A DNA stretch of 64,000 bases, from the NCBI GenBank assembly GCA_013822725.1, contig PNKX01000012.1:62001-126000 (forward strand), read 5' to 3'. This document shows positions 38,201 to 47,500 of the stretch, in pieces; the first letter of the stretch is position 1, and every line of letters starts with the position of its first letter. This DNA is from Pirellula sp. GTDB taxonomy: Bacteria > Planctomycetota > Planctomycetia > Pirellulales > Lacipirellulaceae. The notes beneath the pieces are model-generated. The model was not told the origin of the DNA. It searched no databases and worked only from the letters and a program-made list of their open reading frames with translations. Position numbers and translations under genes: made by a program.

Positions 38201-38308
38201 CTCGAGCCGCCCCATCCGCTGATAGGCGAGGAGGCCCCCCGCGACGATGAGGGCCATCGAGACGAACGCGATCCGGTTCTTGCGGACGGTTAGTTCACCC
38301 AGGTTCAT
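35204..38308 (-). CDS. RND-family efflux transporter permease
   Basis: 1034 aa, the length of AcrB/MexB-type pumps. The layout is one helix (KNRIAFVSMALIVAGGLLAY), a periplasmic porter domain, helices 2-6, a second porter domain and helices 8-12. ITPYPGASAEDVAREVTNPI is the conserved start of the first periplasmic loop. In the TM4 proton-relay position it reads LTDNAIIIIEG, keeping one Asp where AcrB has Asp-Asp, so the relay may differ. It exports drugs, lipids or metals using the proton gradient; the substrate cannot be told. The ATG overlaps the adaptor stop by 4 bp. No TolC-like outer-membrane partner is nearby. Confidence 0.92.
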   Translation of the reverse strand: MNLGELTVRKNRIAFVSMALIVAGGLLAYQRMGRLEDPEFTIKEALVITPYPGASAEDVAREVTNPIEIAVQQLGQLERVESESTRGRSVVTVVIKDEFDKHSIPQVWDELRRKIADVQRQLPPSARGQSMVVDDFGDVYGVFLAITGDGYSQQELRRYAEFLRRELLLATDVKKVDLFSEQQELVYLEISRQRLATLGLNEDEIYAQLQARNVVADGGRVQVGDEHLALDPKGGFNSADEMLELVVGNDSAGRQLVLRDVATIERADRDPPRRILKYDGQEAIGLGISTIQGGNVVTMGQAVRQKLDQLKRNQPIGIEIEEINFQPEAVTAATSDFMFNLVKAVSIVVIVLMFAMGLRTGLIIGMVLFLTIMATFLVMYLDGDILMERISLGALIIALCMLTDNAIIIIEGIKVGIEAGREKMEVVREAVTNNQWSLFGATAIAVIAFAAIGLSNDSTGEYCNSLFWVIFISLTLSWISAITITPLLSSMLFSPKPVVEGVSHDPYGGPIFSAYRRLLALSLRWRGTVMVLSIVAFIAALYGFGYVSQSFFPPATRPQFMVDVFLPAGTHIRNTESTATAIEEFIQRQKGVSNVTTFVGGGGLRFMLVYSPERENRAFVQFLVDVKDADDIDRLIVDIQQELDERFPNANAVAKKFLLGPGAGGRIQARFQGPDPAILRQLADRAVRAIEDDGNAIGVRHDWREREKVIRPDLFELQARRNGITRVEVAQALETGFEGRAVGFFREPGADRGMFPQETRLLPIVARPPLAERNDVDVLRSMQIWSPVAGRMIPLSQVVSSVDVSWEDPVVMRRDRFPTVTIHADPRSGLPSELFSRVRGAVEKIKLPAGYSLQWGGEYEDSRDARAALAKSLPAALALMVLIVVCLFNSIRTTLVIWLIAPLAIIGVTAGLLLTGMPFGFMALLGVLSLGGEQIKNSIVVLSKIFQEIQAGTDPHQAIIEGSVAKLRPVMMVAITTVLGMIPLTQDPFFASMAVAIMFGLSFACVLTLLVAPVLFAIFYGIREPVSAVKKKRR

Positions 38309-39573
38309 CGCGTCCCCCCGAGCTGGTCGCCGAGGTCGCGGACCTGCATGCCGTCGCGAAGACGCGACGCCCCCGCGATGGCGATCCGGTCGCCGGGGGC
38401 GAGTCCCTCGACGATCTCGATATCGCCGCCGGTGGCGTCGCCAAGTTTTACAGTCCGCTTGGCGACCTTTTGTGAATCGTCTGCGCCCTCGATCAGCCAG
38501 ACTATCTGCTCACCCGAATCTTTTTTGACGACGGCCGAGACGGGAACCAACAGCTGCTGGCCGAGGACCCCCGCCCGGCGGAAATCAGCGGTCACGGTGG
38601 CGGTCATGCCGGGGAGGATGTTCACGTCGGTCGGGGCCTGCATCGCCGCGCGAACCTTGAACGTCTGCGTCGTCGGGTCGGCGACCTGGGCGATCTCGCG
38701 AATCTCGACGGGGAATCGCAGTCCCGGAGCGCCGCTGAACTCCGCGACGAGTTCGATCACGTCCGCCGTACGAATGTCCGCCGCCATCACGGTTTCGGGG
38801 ACGTCGACGACGATCTCGATCTCCTCGACGTCTTGGAATCGCACCACCGGTTGCTTCGCCTGGACGTTCTGTCCTTCCTCGACAAACCGTTGCGCGATGA
38901 CGCCGTCGTAGGGTGCGGTGAGCGTTGTGTCGCTCAGTTGCAACGCCGCTTCGACGACTCGCCCTTCGAGGCCGCGGACGACCGCCGCCTGGGCGTCGAT
39001 GTCTTCCTCGCGGCCGATCGTTCCCTTCTCCAGCAGCTGTACCGCCGCCTGGTACTCCTCTTGAGCGACGCGGTACGCCGTCTCGGCGACTTCGTACTGC
39101 GAGCGCGAGACGGCGCTATTACGGATGAGTTGCTCGAAGCGACCGAACTCGGCTCTGGCGTTCGCCATGCGAGCCTCCATGGCGCGGACGTTCGACTCGC
39201 GCCGGAGAGTTTCCTCGGGACGTTCGCCTGATTGGAGCCGGCGGAGGACAGCGCGGGCTTGGTCGAGTTCGCCTTGCAGTGCGGTGAGGCGAGCGTCGAA
39301 CTCTTCCTTGCGAAGCTCGGCGATCACTTCCCCCTTGGCGACGCGTTGGCCTTCCTTCACGGGGAGCTTCACCAGTAACCCTGGGACTTGGAACGCGAGT
39401 TCCACGCGGCGCGCGGCCTCGGCGACGCCGGGGAAGATGCGGGTGCGGACGTCGCCGCCGGAGGCGACGACCATCGTTTTGACGGGGCGGATCGGTTCGG
39501 GCCGTTCGACGGGTGCGGGGGTGCAGCCGAGGATGGCGACGAGAATCGCGAGGGTGAGGAGAGGGGGCTTCAT
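38305..39573 (-). CDS. RND pump periplasmic adaptor (membrane fusion) lipoprotein
   Basis: 422 aa with the start at MKPPLLTLAILVAILGC. LAILVAILGC gives a lipidated Cys17; upstream in-frame Met codons add arginine-rich residues that are not signal-like. The adaptor folds are visible: lipoyl-like halves (VKEGQRVAKGEVIAELRKEE and TAPYDGVIAQRFVEEGQNV), a helical hairpin rich in Glu/Arg/Ala between them (about 85-190), a beta-barrel and a membrane-proximal domain (LGDATGGDIEIVEGLAPGDR). It joins the inner-membrane pump to an outer-membrane channel. It is translationally coupled to the permease gene. Confidence 0.92.
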   Translation of the reverse strand: MKPPLLTLAILVAILGCTPAPVERPEPIRPVKTMVVASGGDVRTRIFPGVAEAARRVELAFQVPGLLVKLPVKEGQRVAKGEVIAELRKEEFDARLTALQGELDQARAVLRRLQSGERPEETLRRESNVRAMEARMANARAEFGRFEQLIRNSAVSRSQYEVAETAYRVAQEEYQAAVQLLEKGTIGREEDIDAQAAVVRGLEGRVVEAALQLSDTTLTAPYDGVIAQRFVEEGQNVQAKQPVVRFQDVEEIEIVVDVPETVMAADIRTADVIELVAEFSGAPGLRFPVEIREIAQVADPTTQTFKVRAAMQAPTDVNILPGMTATVTADFRRAGVLGQQLLVPVSAVVKKDSGEQIVWLIEGADDSQKVAKRTVKLGDATGGDIEIVEGLAPGDRIAIAGASRLRDGMQVRDLGDQLGGTR

Positions 39574-39972
39574 GTGACTTGTCGCTCCGGCGGCTCGTTG
39601 AGCCGCGGCTACTGTCCGTGTGCGAAAGTTGATTTTTGGTGACATAACGGCGATGGCGGGGTGACTTACGACGCGGCGAGGCGAGGCAAGTCGTGACGGC
39701 GATTGGACCTGGGCCGGTGCGCGCGGATGGAGCGTTTTGTCCGTAAGACGTGGACAAAACCAGGATTTATGTCCGGCGATGGGCGAGGAAGTTGGCATCG
39801 TCAGTTTGAATTACTCAATACGAATGGATCGAACGCGAGAATGGCCGCGACAGCTTGAACATGGCAGATTAGGTGGCCATTTTCGAGAGGGAAGCTGTTA
39901 TTTTTTTGTAGCGGCGTTGGCGTGCGAAAGTCCGCGCGTACTCGCTGATTTCATGGAAGTAGGGGTGCGGCG
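39574..39972. other. Intergenic region between divergent operons, no gene supported
   Basis: About 400 bp between the adaptor gene and the small membrane protein gene. It should contain both promoters. I see no palindrome of the local families and no convincing short gene. A 79-codon + strand frame ending at 39976 overlaps the next start and has no features. Confidence 0.35.
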
Positions 39973-40236
39973 ATGATGGGCGATATCACGAGCAAGCGCG
40001 TGCTCTACCTCAAAGGCGGGTTGTTCCTCGCGTTGGGCGGACTCGCCGTGGTCTTGGCGCTCGCGCGTTATCCCGACTGGCAACTTGCCGCGCTGATGGC
40101 GATCGCGATTTGGGCGTTCTGCCGGGCGTACTATTTTGCCTTCTATGTGATCGAGCATTATGTCGATCCCAGCTTTAAGTTTGCGGGGCTGGGGGCGTTC
40201 GTACAGTATCTTTGGCGCCGCGATCGTGAAGAGTGA
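39973..40236 (+). CDS. Small two-helix membrane protein (87 aa)
   Basis: Two hydrophobic helices are visible (YLKGGLFLALGGLAVVLALA and AALMAIAIWAFCRAYYFAFY), followed by a short soluble tail ending LWRRDREE. It is not recognised. It lies 33 bp upstream of, and in the same direction as, the NDH-2-like dehydrogenase, so it could be a membrane anchor or partner for that enzyme. A tandem ATG occurs at 39973/39976. Composition is typical of a real membrane protein. Confidence 0.7.
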   Translation: MMGDITSKRVLYLKGGLFLALGGLAVVLALARYPDWQLAALMAIAIWAFCRAYYFAFYVIEHYVDPSFKFAGLGAFVQYLWRRDREE

Positions 40237-40269
40237 TGAATGGCGGCGTTTCTGGCGGAAGGAGAACTG

Positions 40270-41475
40270 ATGTCAACTCAACGGATTGTCGTGCTCGGCG
40301 GCGGGTTTGCCGGGTTGTGGAGCGCAGCGGGGGCGGCGCGAAAACTTGATGAGCTGGGGATCGGACCCGACAAGGTAAGCGTGACGCTGGTCAATCGCGA
40401 TGCGTTCCATTCGATTCGCGTGCGGAACTATGAGACCGACTTGACGCCGACGCGCGTGCCGCTGCGCGACGTGCTGGAGCCGATTGGAGTGGGGCTGGTG
40501 GCAGGGGAGGTGCGTGGGATTGATTTCTTGCGGCGGGAAGTGAACGTCGTTGGCGGCAGCGGGATGGAGACGCTGGCGTTTGATCGACTTGTGTTTGCGC
40601 TGGGGAGTCGTTTGGTGCGGCCGGAGATGGTTGGGTTTGCGGAGTTTGGGTTTGATGTGGATACGTTTGGGGGGGCGGTGAGGCTGCGCGAGCACTTGGG
40701 GCGACTGGTCGCTGAAGCGACCAGTCCGGTTGAGGGCGACTTCAGCAAGCGCTTGTTGGTGGTGGGGGCGGGGTTGACGGGGATTGAGGCGGCGGCGGAA
40801 CTGGCGAGCGCGTGGCGGGTGACGCTCGCGGATCATGGGGATCATATTGGGTCCGATATGGGGCCCGATGCGCAGCCGGTCATTGCGGAGGCGCTGGCGG
40901 CGCTGGGAGTGGAGACGCGGGTCGGGGTCAGCGTGACTTCGCTGAGCGCGGCGGGAGCGACGCTGGCGACGGGCGAACTCATTCCGGCTGCGACGATCGT
41001 CTGGTGCGCTGGGATGCGGGCCGATCCGTTGACGGCGCTCTTTCCGGTGGAACGCGATCGCGCGGGTCGGCTGCCGGTCGACGAGTTCATGCGCGTGAAG
41101 GGAATGAACGGCGTCTTCGCCGCGGGAGACGTGGCCACAGCGATTGTTGATCCGCAGCACGCTTCGGTGATGTCATGCCAACATGGCCGGCCGATGGGCC
41201 GGTTCGCGGGGCACAACGTCGTGTGCGACCTGCTGAATCTGCCGATGCTGCCGCTGGCAATCGACTGGTATGTGACGGTGCTTGATTTGGGAGCGTGGGG
41301 GGCGGTTTACACCGAGGGATGGGACCGGCGCATCGTGGCGGTTGGGGCGGCGGCGAAGGAGACGAAGCGGACGATCAACTGCGAGCGGATTTATCCGCCG
41401 CGCGGCGGGGATCGGCGGGCGATTTTGGACGCGGCGGCGCCAGTGGTGGAGCGACCGCCGGGGTATCGTTCGTGA
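40270..41475 (+). CDS. NDH-2-like NAD(P)H:quinone oxidoreductase (FAD-dependent)
   Basis: 401 aa from ATG 40270, chosen for the AAGGAG 5 bases upstream and because the FAD motif follows at once: RIVVLGGGFAGLWSA. A second dinucleotide fold begins LLVVGAGLTGIEAAAEL near residue 159. GVFAAGDVATA near residue 286 is the second FAD contact. The protein resembles type II NADH dehydrogenases, which pass electrons from NADH to quinone without pumping protons, but the expected C-terminal amphipathic helix is not obvious; the 87-aa partner could anchor it. Codons about 145-153 are formed by a palindromic repeat (40703-40727) in the linker between the two nucleotide-binding folds. Confidence 0.85.
   Translation: MSTQRIVVLGGGFAGLWSAAGAARKLDELGIGPDKVSVTLVNRDAFHSIRVRNYETDLTPTRVPLRDVLEPIGVGLVAGEVRGIDFLRREVNVVGGSGMETLAFDRLVFALGSRLVRPEMVGFAEFGFDVDTFGGAVRLREHLGRLVAEATSPVEGDFSKRLLVVGAGLTGIEAAAELASAWRVTLADHGDHIGSDMGPDAQPVIAEALAALGVETRVGVSVTSLSAAGATLATGELIPAATIVWCAGMRADPLTALFPVERDRAGRLPVDEFMRVKGMNGVFAAGDVATAIVDPQHASVMSCQHGRPMGRFAGHNVVCDLLNLPMLPLAIDWYVTVLDLGAWGAVYTEGWDRRIVAVGAAAKETKRTINCERIYPPRGGDRRAILDAAAPVVERPPGYRS
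40703..40727. repeat. Palindromic repeat, GGACTGGTCGC family (copy 2), inside a coding sequence
   Basis: GACTGGTCGCTGAAGCGACC and its last bases AGTCC form the same palindrome as copies at 4749-4774 and 41499-41524. Here it is read in frame as RLVAEATSP within the dehydrogenase, in the linker before the second nucleotide-binding motif. Confidence 0.9.
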
Positions 41476-41498
41476 TGGGGTGAGTCGTTCGTGAGGCT

Positions 41499-41524
41499 GG
41501 ACTGGTCGCTGAAGCGACCAGTCC
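41499..41524. repeat. Palindromic repeat, GGACTGGTCGC family (copy 3)
   Basis: Palindrome with arms GGACTGGTCGCT / AGCGACCAGTCC, in the 73-bp gap between converging stops of the dehydrogenase and the 2214-aa protein gene. It may serve as a two-way transcript end. It matches copy 2 over the whole palindrome. Confidence 0.9.
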
Positions 41525-41548
41525 GATGGGGAGCGGGGCAGGGTGGGG

Positions 41549-44500
41549 TTAGCTACGCGACTTGCGGTAGGCGGCGATCGCGAAGGCGATGATCAGGAGG
41601 CCGACGAGGCTCGGCGCGAGGAAGTACCACCAGAGGAGCCCGGCGGCGGCGAGAGCGACGTAGGGCCAGCGTTTCATCGGCAGCGTCAGGCCGCGGAGGG
41701 CGGCGGGTTGACGCCAGGCGACGCCGACGGCGGCGGCGAGCATGAGAGCGGCGAACCAGCGGGCGATCGGCCACGACGTGGCGTGCGGCGCGAGCGTCAC
41801 GGCGCCGTTGACGTCCCCCTGGAACGACGCGCTACGTAGGCTCGCGGCGGCCGACCATTGGCTGGTCGGATCGATCGGCGCGGGCTGGTTGGCAGCGGTG
41901 CTCGTGGCGAGGCGTTCGCGAAGACGAGTCCAGGCGGCTGGGTCGTTGACGGCAGCGGCCGGGTCGCCTGCGTTCAAGCGATCGAACCAGGGCTGTCGCC
42001 AGAGTCGCAGCTCCCACTCGGCGAGTTGCGACGCGAGGGGGTAGGCGTCAAGGAAAGCGTCGATCTGTTCGCGGCGAGCGGCGACGGCGAAGTCGACGGC
42101 GCCCAGTTGTTTGGCGTCATTGGCAGGGGTCGGCTGCATGCCAGCGTCGGCGATCTGCCAAAGCGACGTCTGCGGAACGAGCGGCTTGCCGTCGATTATC
42201 ACCTGCGGCGGTTCGAAACGGTGCGAGGCGTGCGGCGCGAACTTTGGCAAGCGATAGCTGAAGAGGAGGACGCGCGGGAGGAAGCGAGAGGCGACGGGCG
42301 CCTGCCACGGCGCGCCGGCAGCGGGGAGTCGATGCTGCGGGACGCCGTCGACGGCGACGTATTGAAGCTCGGCGCCGGCGGGGAAGGCGACGCGGCATTC
42401 ATCGCCGCCGCCGGCTTGGACGATCAGCTGCGACAAGGCGACGGCGCTGCCGTCGGGGTCGACGACGACGCGGGTCTCGGCCAGGCGATAGGCGGCGCGG
42501 CGCATCGCATCGGGGAAGACGCGCTGCTCGGCGACGAACCGCTCGCGCTCGACGCGGTAGGCAGGCGGGGGTTGCGGCAGGTTGAGCGAAGTAGACAACG
42601 ACGCTGCCAACGACTCCGGCAGCGGCTGCGATTGCAGCCCTCGCAGCGTCCACTCGGCCGTGAGGTTGCCGGCGGTCGGCGGCAAGACCAGATAGGTGCG
42701 CTGCCGCTCGGCGTTGGCAAGGCGGAGCGTCGGGAAACGGATTCGTTGATCTTCTTCCAATGACGCGGGGCCGCGGATGGAGAGAGCGAAGGATTCTCCG
42801 GCGGGAATCGGCCGGGTTAGCCGGACGTCGAGCAGCTGGCGATCGGCGTCACCGCCGAGATCGCGGCGGACGACGCTGGCGGCAGGAGCGCACGTGAAGG
42901 GGCCGCGCCAATTCTTGCCGACAATAAGCTGAAGTCGGTCGACCATGCCGCGCGTGGCGCGGCCTTGGAGGCGGCATTCGGCGGTCGCTTCAGCCTGCTC
43001 CAATTGGAGGGTGAGCAGGGCGTCGGCTTCGTACTGGGCGTCGTTGGGGATGACCTTCAGTTCGGGCAGCGCGGCGGCGCCGCGGGGAAGCGTGAATTGA
43101 CCGACGAACAGTCCCTTGGCCGGGTCCAGCGAACCCGCGAGGGGTTTGGACGGCGGCGGCGAGGAGGCCCAGTCGACCAGTACGTCGCTGCTGCGGAAGA
43201 GGAGCAGATCGATCGGCGCCGCCTGAGCGGATTCGAGCGCGATCCGCGGCAGTTGAACGCTGCGCTCCACGGCGGAGAGGAGTCCCGCGTCGACGGCGGC
43301 GCCCTGCGCAGGGGCGGCGGTGATGACGTCGTTAAGCCGACCTGAGACGCGAAGCACGTGGTGCTCGCTCAACGGTCGGCTCAGGAAAATATGGACTTCA
43401 GCTGGCGTTGGTCGCGCCCAGCGGAGGGGGAGGGCGCCTGCGGCTCCGTCGAGCGTCGCGGCGACCTGCTCGATGCGCAAGTCTGGAGAAACGACGAGTC
43501 GATGGACGAGGAGTTCGCCTTCGACGTCGGCTATCGCCGCGGAGTAGGCCACGCGAACATCTTTGTCGCTACAGTGGAGTTCGAGCGATTCACGCGACGT
43601 AAAGCGAGCGGGGGCGGGCGAGACATGGAGCGACCAATCGGGCGTCGGTGCGGCGACGGCGTAGTGGAGCGACGCGGAGGCGGCGGCAGGTCCCCAAAGG
43701 GTTTCAAGTTCGGCCGGCGTGACGGCCGTCAGGCCAATCGCGGCGGAGTCTCGGATGCGCAAGCGCGAGTCAGCTCTGACCGCAAAATGGCGGCTGCGGA
43801 CGTTCATCCCGACAACCTCGACCGAAGGGTAGCCGATACGACCAACGGAGAGCGTGCGCTGCAATTGGAATTGCAGCGAGACGGTGAGCGGCAGCGTCAG
43901 CGGCGAACGGAAGCGGAGGGCCACCTCACCGGGAGCGTCGGCGCCGTTCTGCCCGTAGGGCGCCGCTTCGAGCGGCGAACCTTCGGGAAGGGAGAGAAGC
44001 TTGAGTTGCGGGGACGTCGCGAGGCGAAGAGCGTCGAGCGACGCTTCGCCGGAGAAGCGGAGGCGAACCTCGAGCAAGGCGCCGGCGGGATCGACGTTGA
44101 GCAGCGAGAGTTGTTCGACGGCGACGCCAGCGGCTTCGCGTTCGAGCCGAGCCGGCCAGGTAACGTCGAGAAACGGCGTCGTCCCGAGGCGGTACGTACT
44201 GCGGGCGGCGTTCGACTGACTCGCCACCGGCGCGGCGGAGGCGACGCGAACATCGTGGAAACTGGTCGGGTGGAGGACTTCGACCGTGGCGCCGGCGAGC
44301 GGGGGGATCGGGAGATGCAGGCGGCCGCGCTGTGTATTGCCGGCGGGCGACGCGGCGGCAGGCGCGACCAGCGCCGTGAGTTCGTGAACGCCCGCTAGAG
44401 GGAAGTGCAGCGAAAGCGAAGTTCCCGCTGCATTCCAGACAGGAACGATCGGCTGGCCATCGAGGAGCAGGGACGCCGGATCGATCGCGCCGTCTGCGGC

Positions 44501-47500
44501 GGAGATCGGGAGTTCGACGCGCGTTTGCGGTCGCCGCGATTCCCAGCGAAACCGGAGCTGCACGCGACGCGCAACAACCTCGGCGCCGGCGGGCTCAAGC
44601 TCGAGTTGGTAGTGCGCGTCGACCAACGCCACGGGATGGGCGTCGACGGCGACAGTGAGCAGTTCGGCGGCCATCTGGGACGGGACGTAGACGTCGGGGC
44701 CGACTGATCGGCCAGCGCCGTCGACGGGGAAGAGGACTTGAGAAGGCGCTTGATCGGGCGCAAGGGCCGTGGCGGCGGGAGGCGACGGCGTTGGGGCAGG
44801 GACGGGAGCTTGCGCGGAGGCTGGCCGTGGGATGGCGATCAATGTCGCGATGGCGAGCATGACGGAAGCGGTGGGGACGCAAAGCCGCGAGCGGCTGTTG
44901 GCGTTGCGGCGCGGTTTTGTCAGGAAGCTCACGAATAGCCGTACGATGGCGCCGGTGAGAAGACCGAGAAATATCGCTTGAGGCAAGGGGATGAACGGCT
45001 CAGGCACGACCAGGCAAACGGCGGCGACGGCGGCGGTCAGCACGGCCACCGCACGGCGCGATCGGCTCCACAGCCATCCTCCGGCGACCGCGGCGATCAG
45101 CCACGCGACATGCCAATTCGCTTGCTCGCCGCTGGCGAGACGCAGCGAGACTGGCGCCGGTCGATCGACGAACGATTGCGTGACGCTGCTCCAGCCTCCC
45201 GGGGAGACGACGCCGGCGGCGGACGCCGGCATGATGGGCGAGGCGGCGTCGACATGGGCCAACAACATCCCGTCGTACCAGCGTTGGCCGCCGTGACCTG
45301 AAAGCGGACCGCCGAGACGGGCGAGCCAATCGGCCGGTTCGGCGTTCCCTTCGTGCTGACTCGAGGCCAGCGGCACGGCGTCGTACGCCGCCGGCCAACG
45401 AAGCGTCCACTCGCCGCGCAGGAGGGGAAACGACGTCCGCGGGAGCACTGGGGAGATCGAAGCGTTGCGTTCGAGGGGGGCGACTTTTTGTTCGATTGTG
45501 ACGGTGAGCACTTGCAGCCGCGGGGAGCCGGGAATTCGAAAGCGAACAACGCCGTCACGAGAATCCTGCGCCGCCACGGGAGGGCGGCCGTCGACGGCGA
45601 TCGCCGTGAACGAGGCGCCTTGCGGAACGGTGAGTTGCACATCGGCCGGTTGGCGAGCCTCGATTTGGTAAGCGATGCGGTGGTTCTGCGTGCCGTCGGC
45701 AAACTGCTGCGTCTCGGCGTCGCACCGCCACGCCACGACTCCGCGAGCGGCGGCGCCATCGGCCGCGGCAACGGCGATGAACGTCGGCGGAGAGACGGGC
45801 GACGCGGCGGGGTCGTCGCCGAGGCGATAGCAAGCGATCGGGGGTAGCTGAGCCTCGAGCGTCGACGTTTGGCTCGGCAGCGCGAACGCCGGGAGGGCGT
45901 CGCGGGGGTCGACGGCGACTTGCCCGGCGTGACCGCGGAAGATGGCCCAGGCCTGCCAAGTTTCGGCGTCGGGGAGCGTAAGGAGATTGACCGCCGCGTC
46001 GACGGGAGTCGCGCTGCGCCATGTGGCGCGAATACGAAATGGGGCCGTCCGCGGTTGAGGGAGACGGAGTCGATACTCGACGGGGCCGCTGGGCGGCGGC
46101 GAAACGGCAGCTGGCGCGGCGGGGGTAGGCGACAATGCGGCGATGCGCTCCACGGTCACAGGTTGACCGTTGTCGAGTTCCCACGCCACGTCGGCCGGCA
46201 ACGGTCGCGCGGCGAGGAGGCGCAATTCGCTCAGCGCCCCGCTGGCGGGGCGGCAGAGGATCTCGGCGCGATGTTCGTACCCAGCGCCGTCAGCGGTGAG
46301 ATCCATCCACGCTTCGCCGCTGAACGTGATTGCCGTCGACGCGACCGAGACGAGGGCGTTCGGAGTCGCTGCTTGCAAATTGACAAGCAGTCCATTGGCG
46401 ACTTCTCCGAGGAGTTCTTCGGCGGCGAGCGGAAGCGATTCGACCGAGACGATCGCTTGGGCCAGTTTGGCGTCGGGGACAACTTCATTTCCCCGGCGAT
46501 CTTTGGCGAGAAGCCATTGGCCTTCGCTGTCGCCCGGGAATTTCAGGAATTCGAGATCGCTGAGAGACGCCATGCGCGTCCAGGCCCGCCAAGGCTTGCG
46601 AGCAGCGATGTTGAGCCTCAGCGGCGACGAGGCGGCGGGAGCTCGTCGCAGTTGTAAATGCAGCTGGCGCACGTCGCCCTCCTCGACATGCCACTCAACG
46701 ACGCCGTCGGCTGGAGTCGCGACGACCGATTCGATGTTCCAATCCCCGGCCAACGGCGCAGCAATATGGAATGCCCGGCCTCCATCCGACCAGATGACGG
46801 AGCGAGCGCGAGCGACAATCTCGCGATCGGCGAACTCGGCGACGACGCCCGTGCGGTGGCGGAGCGACTCGCGACGATTGCCGACGATCAATTCCGTGGA
46901 AGCTTCAGAAGACCAAGCTTGCAGGCGAAACACTTCGCCCGCGACACCGCTGCCCACGCCGACGACATTGAGCAGGCTGCACTCACGGGGGACGAGCGAA
47001 CGGACTTCCAGCGCCGGATCGACCCAGAGGGTGCTGGTTCCTTCGATCCAGAAAAGGTCGCGAGCGGCGACGCTGGGTAGCTTCCAGGGAGCGTCGAACG
47101 TAACTGACGCGGCGCCGCTGAGCGCGACGATCACGGGCGCGCTCACCACATCTGCTGGCGTAGGGAGCGGAACGAGGATCGCGGCAGCGTCTTCGGGATC
47201 ACGGCGATACTCGACTGGCCGGCGGTTGACGGTAACGGTCGCGATGTGAAGCGCGGAGGACGCATCGAGTCGCAGTTCGTTGAGCGCGGAGCGCTGGTTT
47301 TGAATGCGCAGTTCCGCCTCGTAGTCGATGCCGTCGGCAGTGAGGTGGTAGGCCTCGGTGACCGCGACGAGCGGCGCCGTTGCCGAGGCGGCGACCGCGG
47401 CCGCCGGGTCCGCCGGACGGCGAATTTGGAGTCGATGCTCGACGCCGCCGGCGAGTTGATAGGTCCAGCGACGGGCGGCGCCAGAAGCCACGTCGGTTTG

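Noticed and set aside
39737-39976. 79-codon + strand frame before the small membrane protein
   Set aside because: No ribosome site or features, overlaps the next start codon, and lies in the presumed divergent promoter region.
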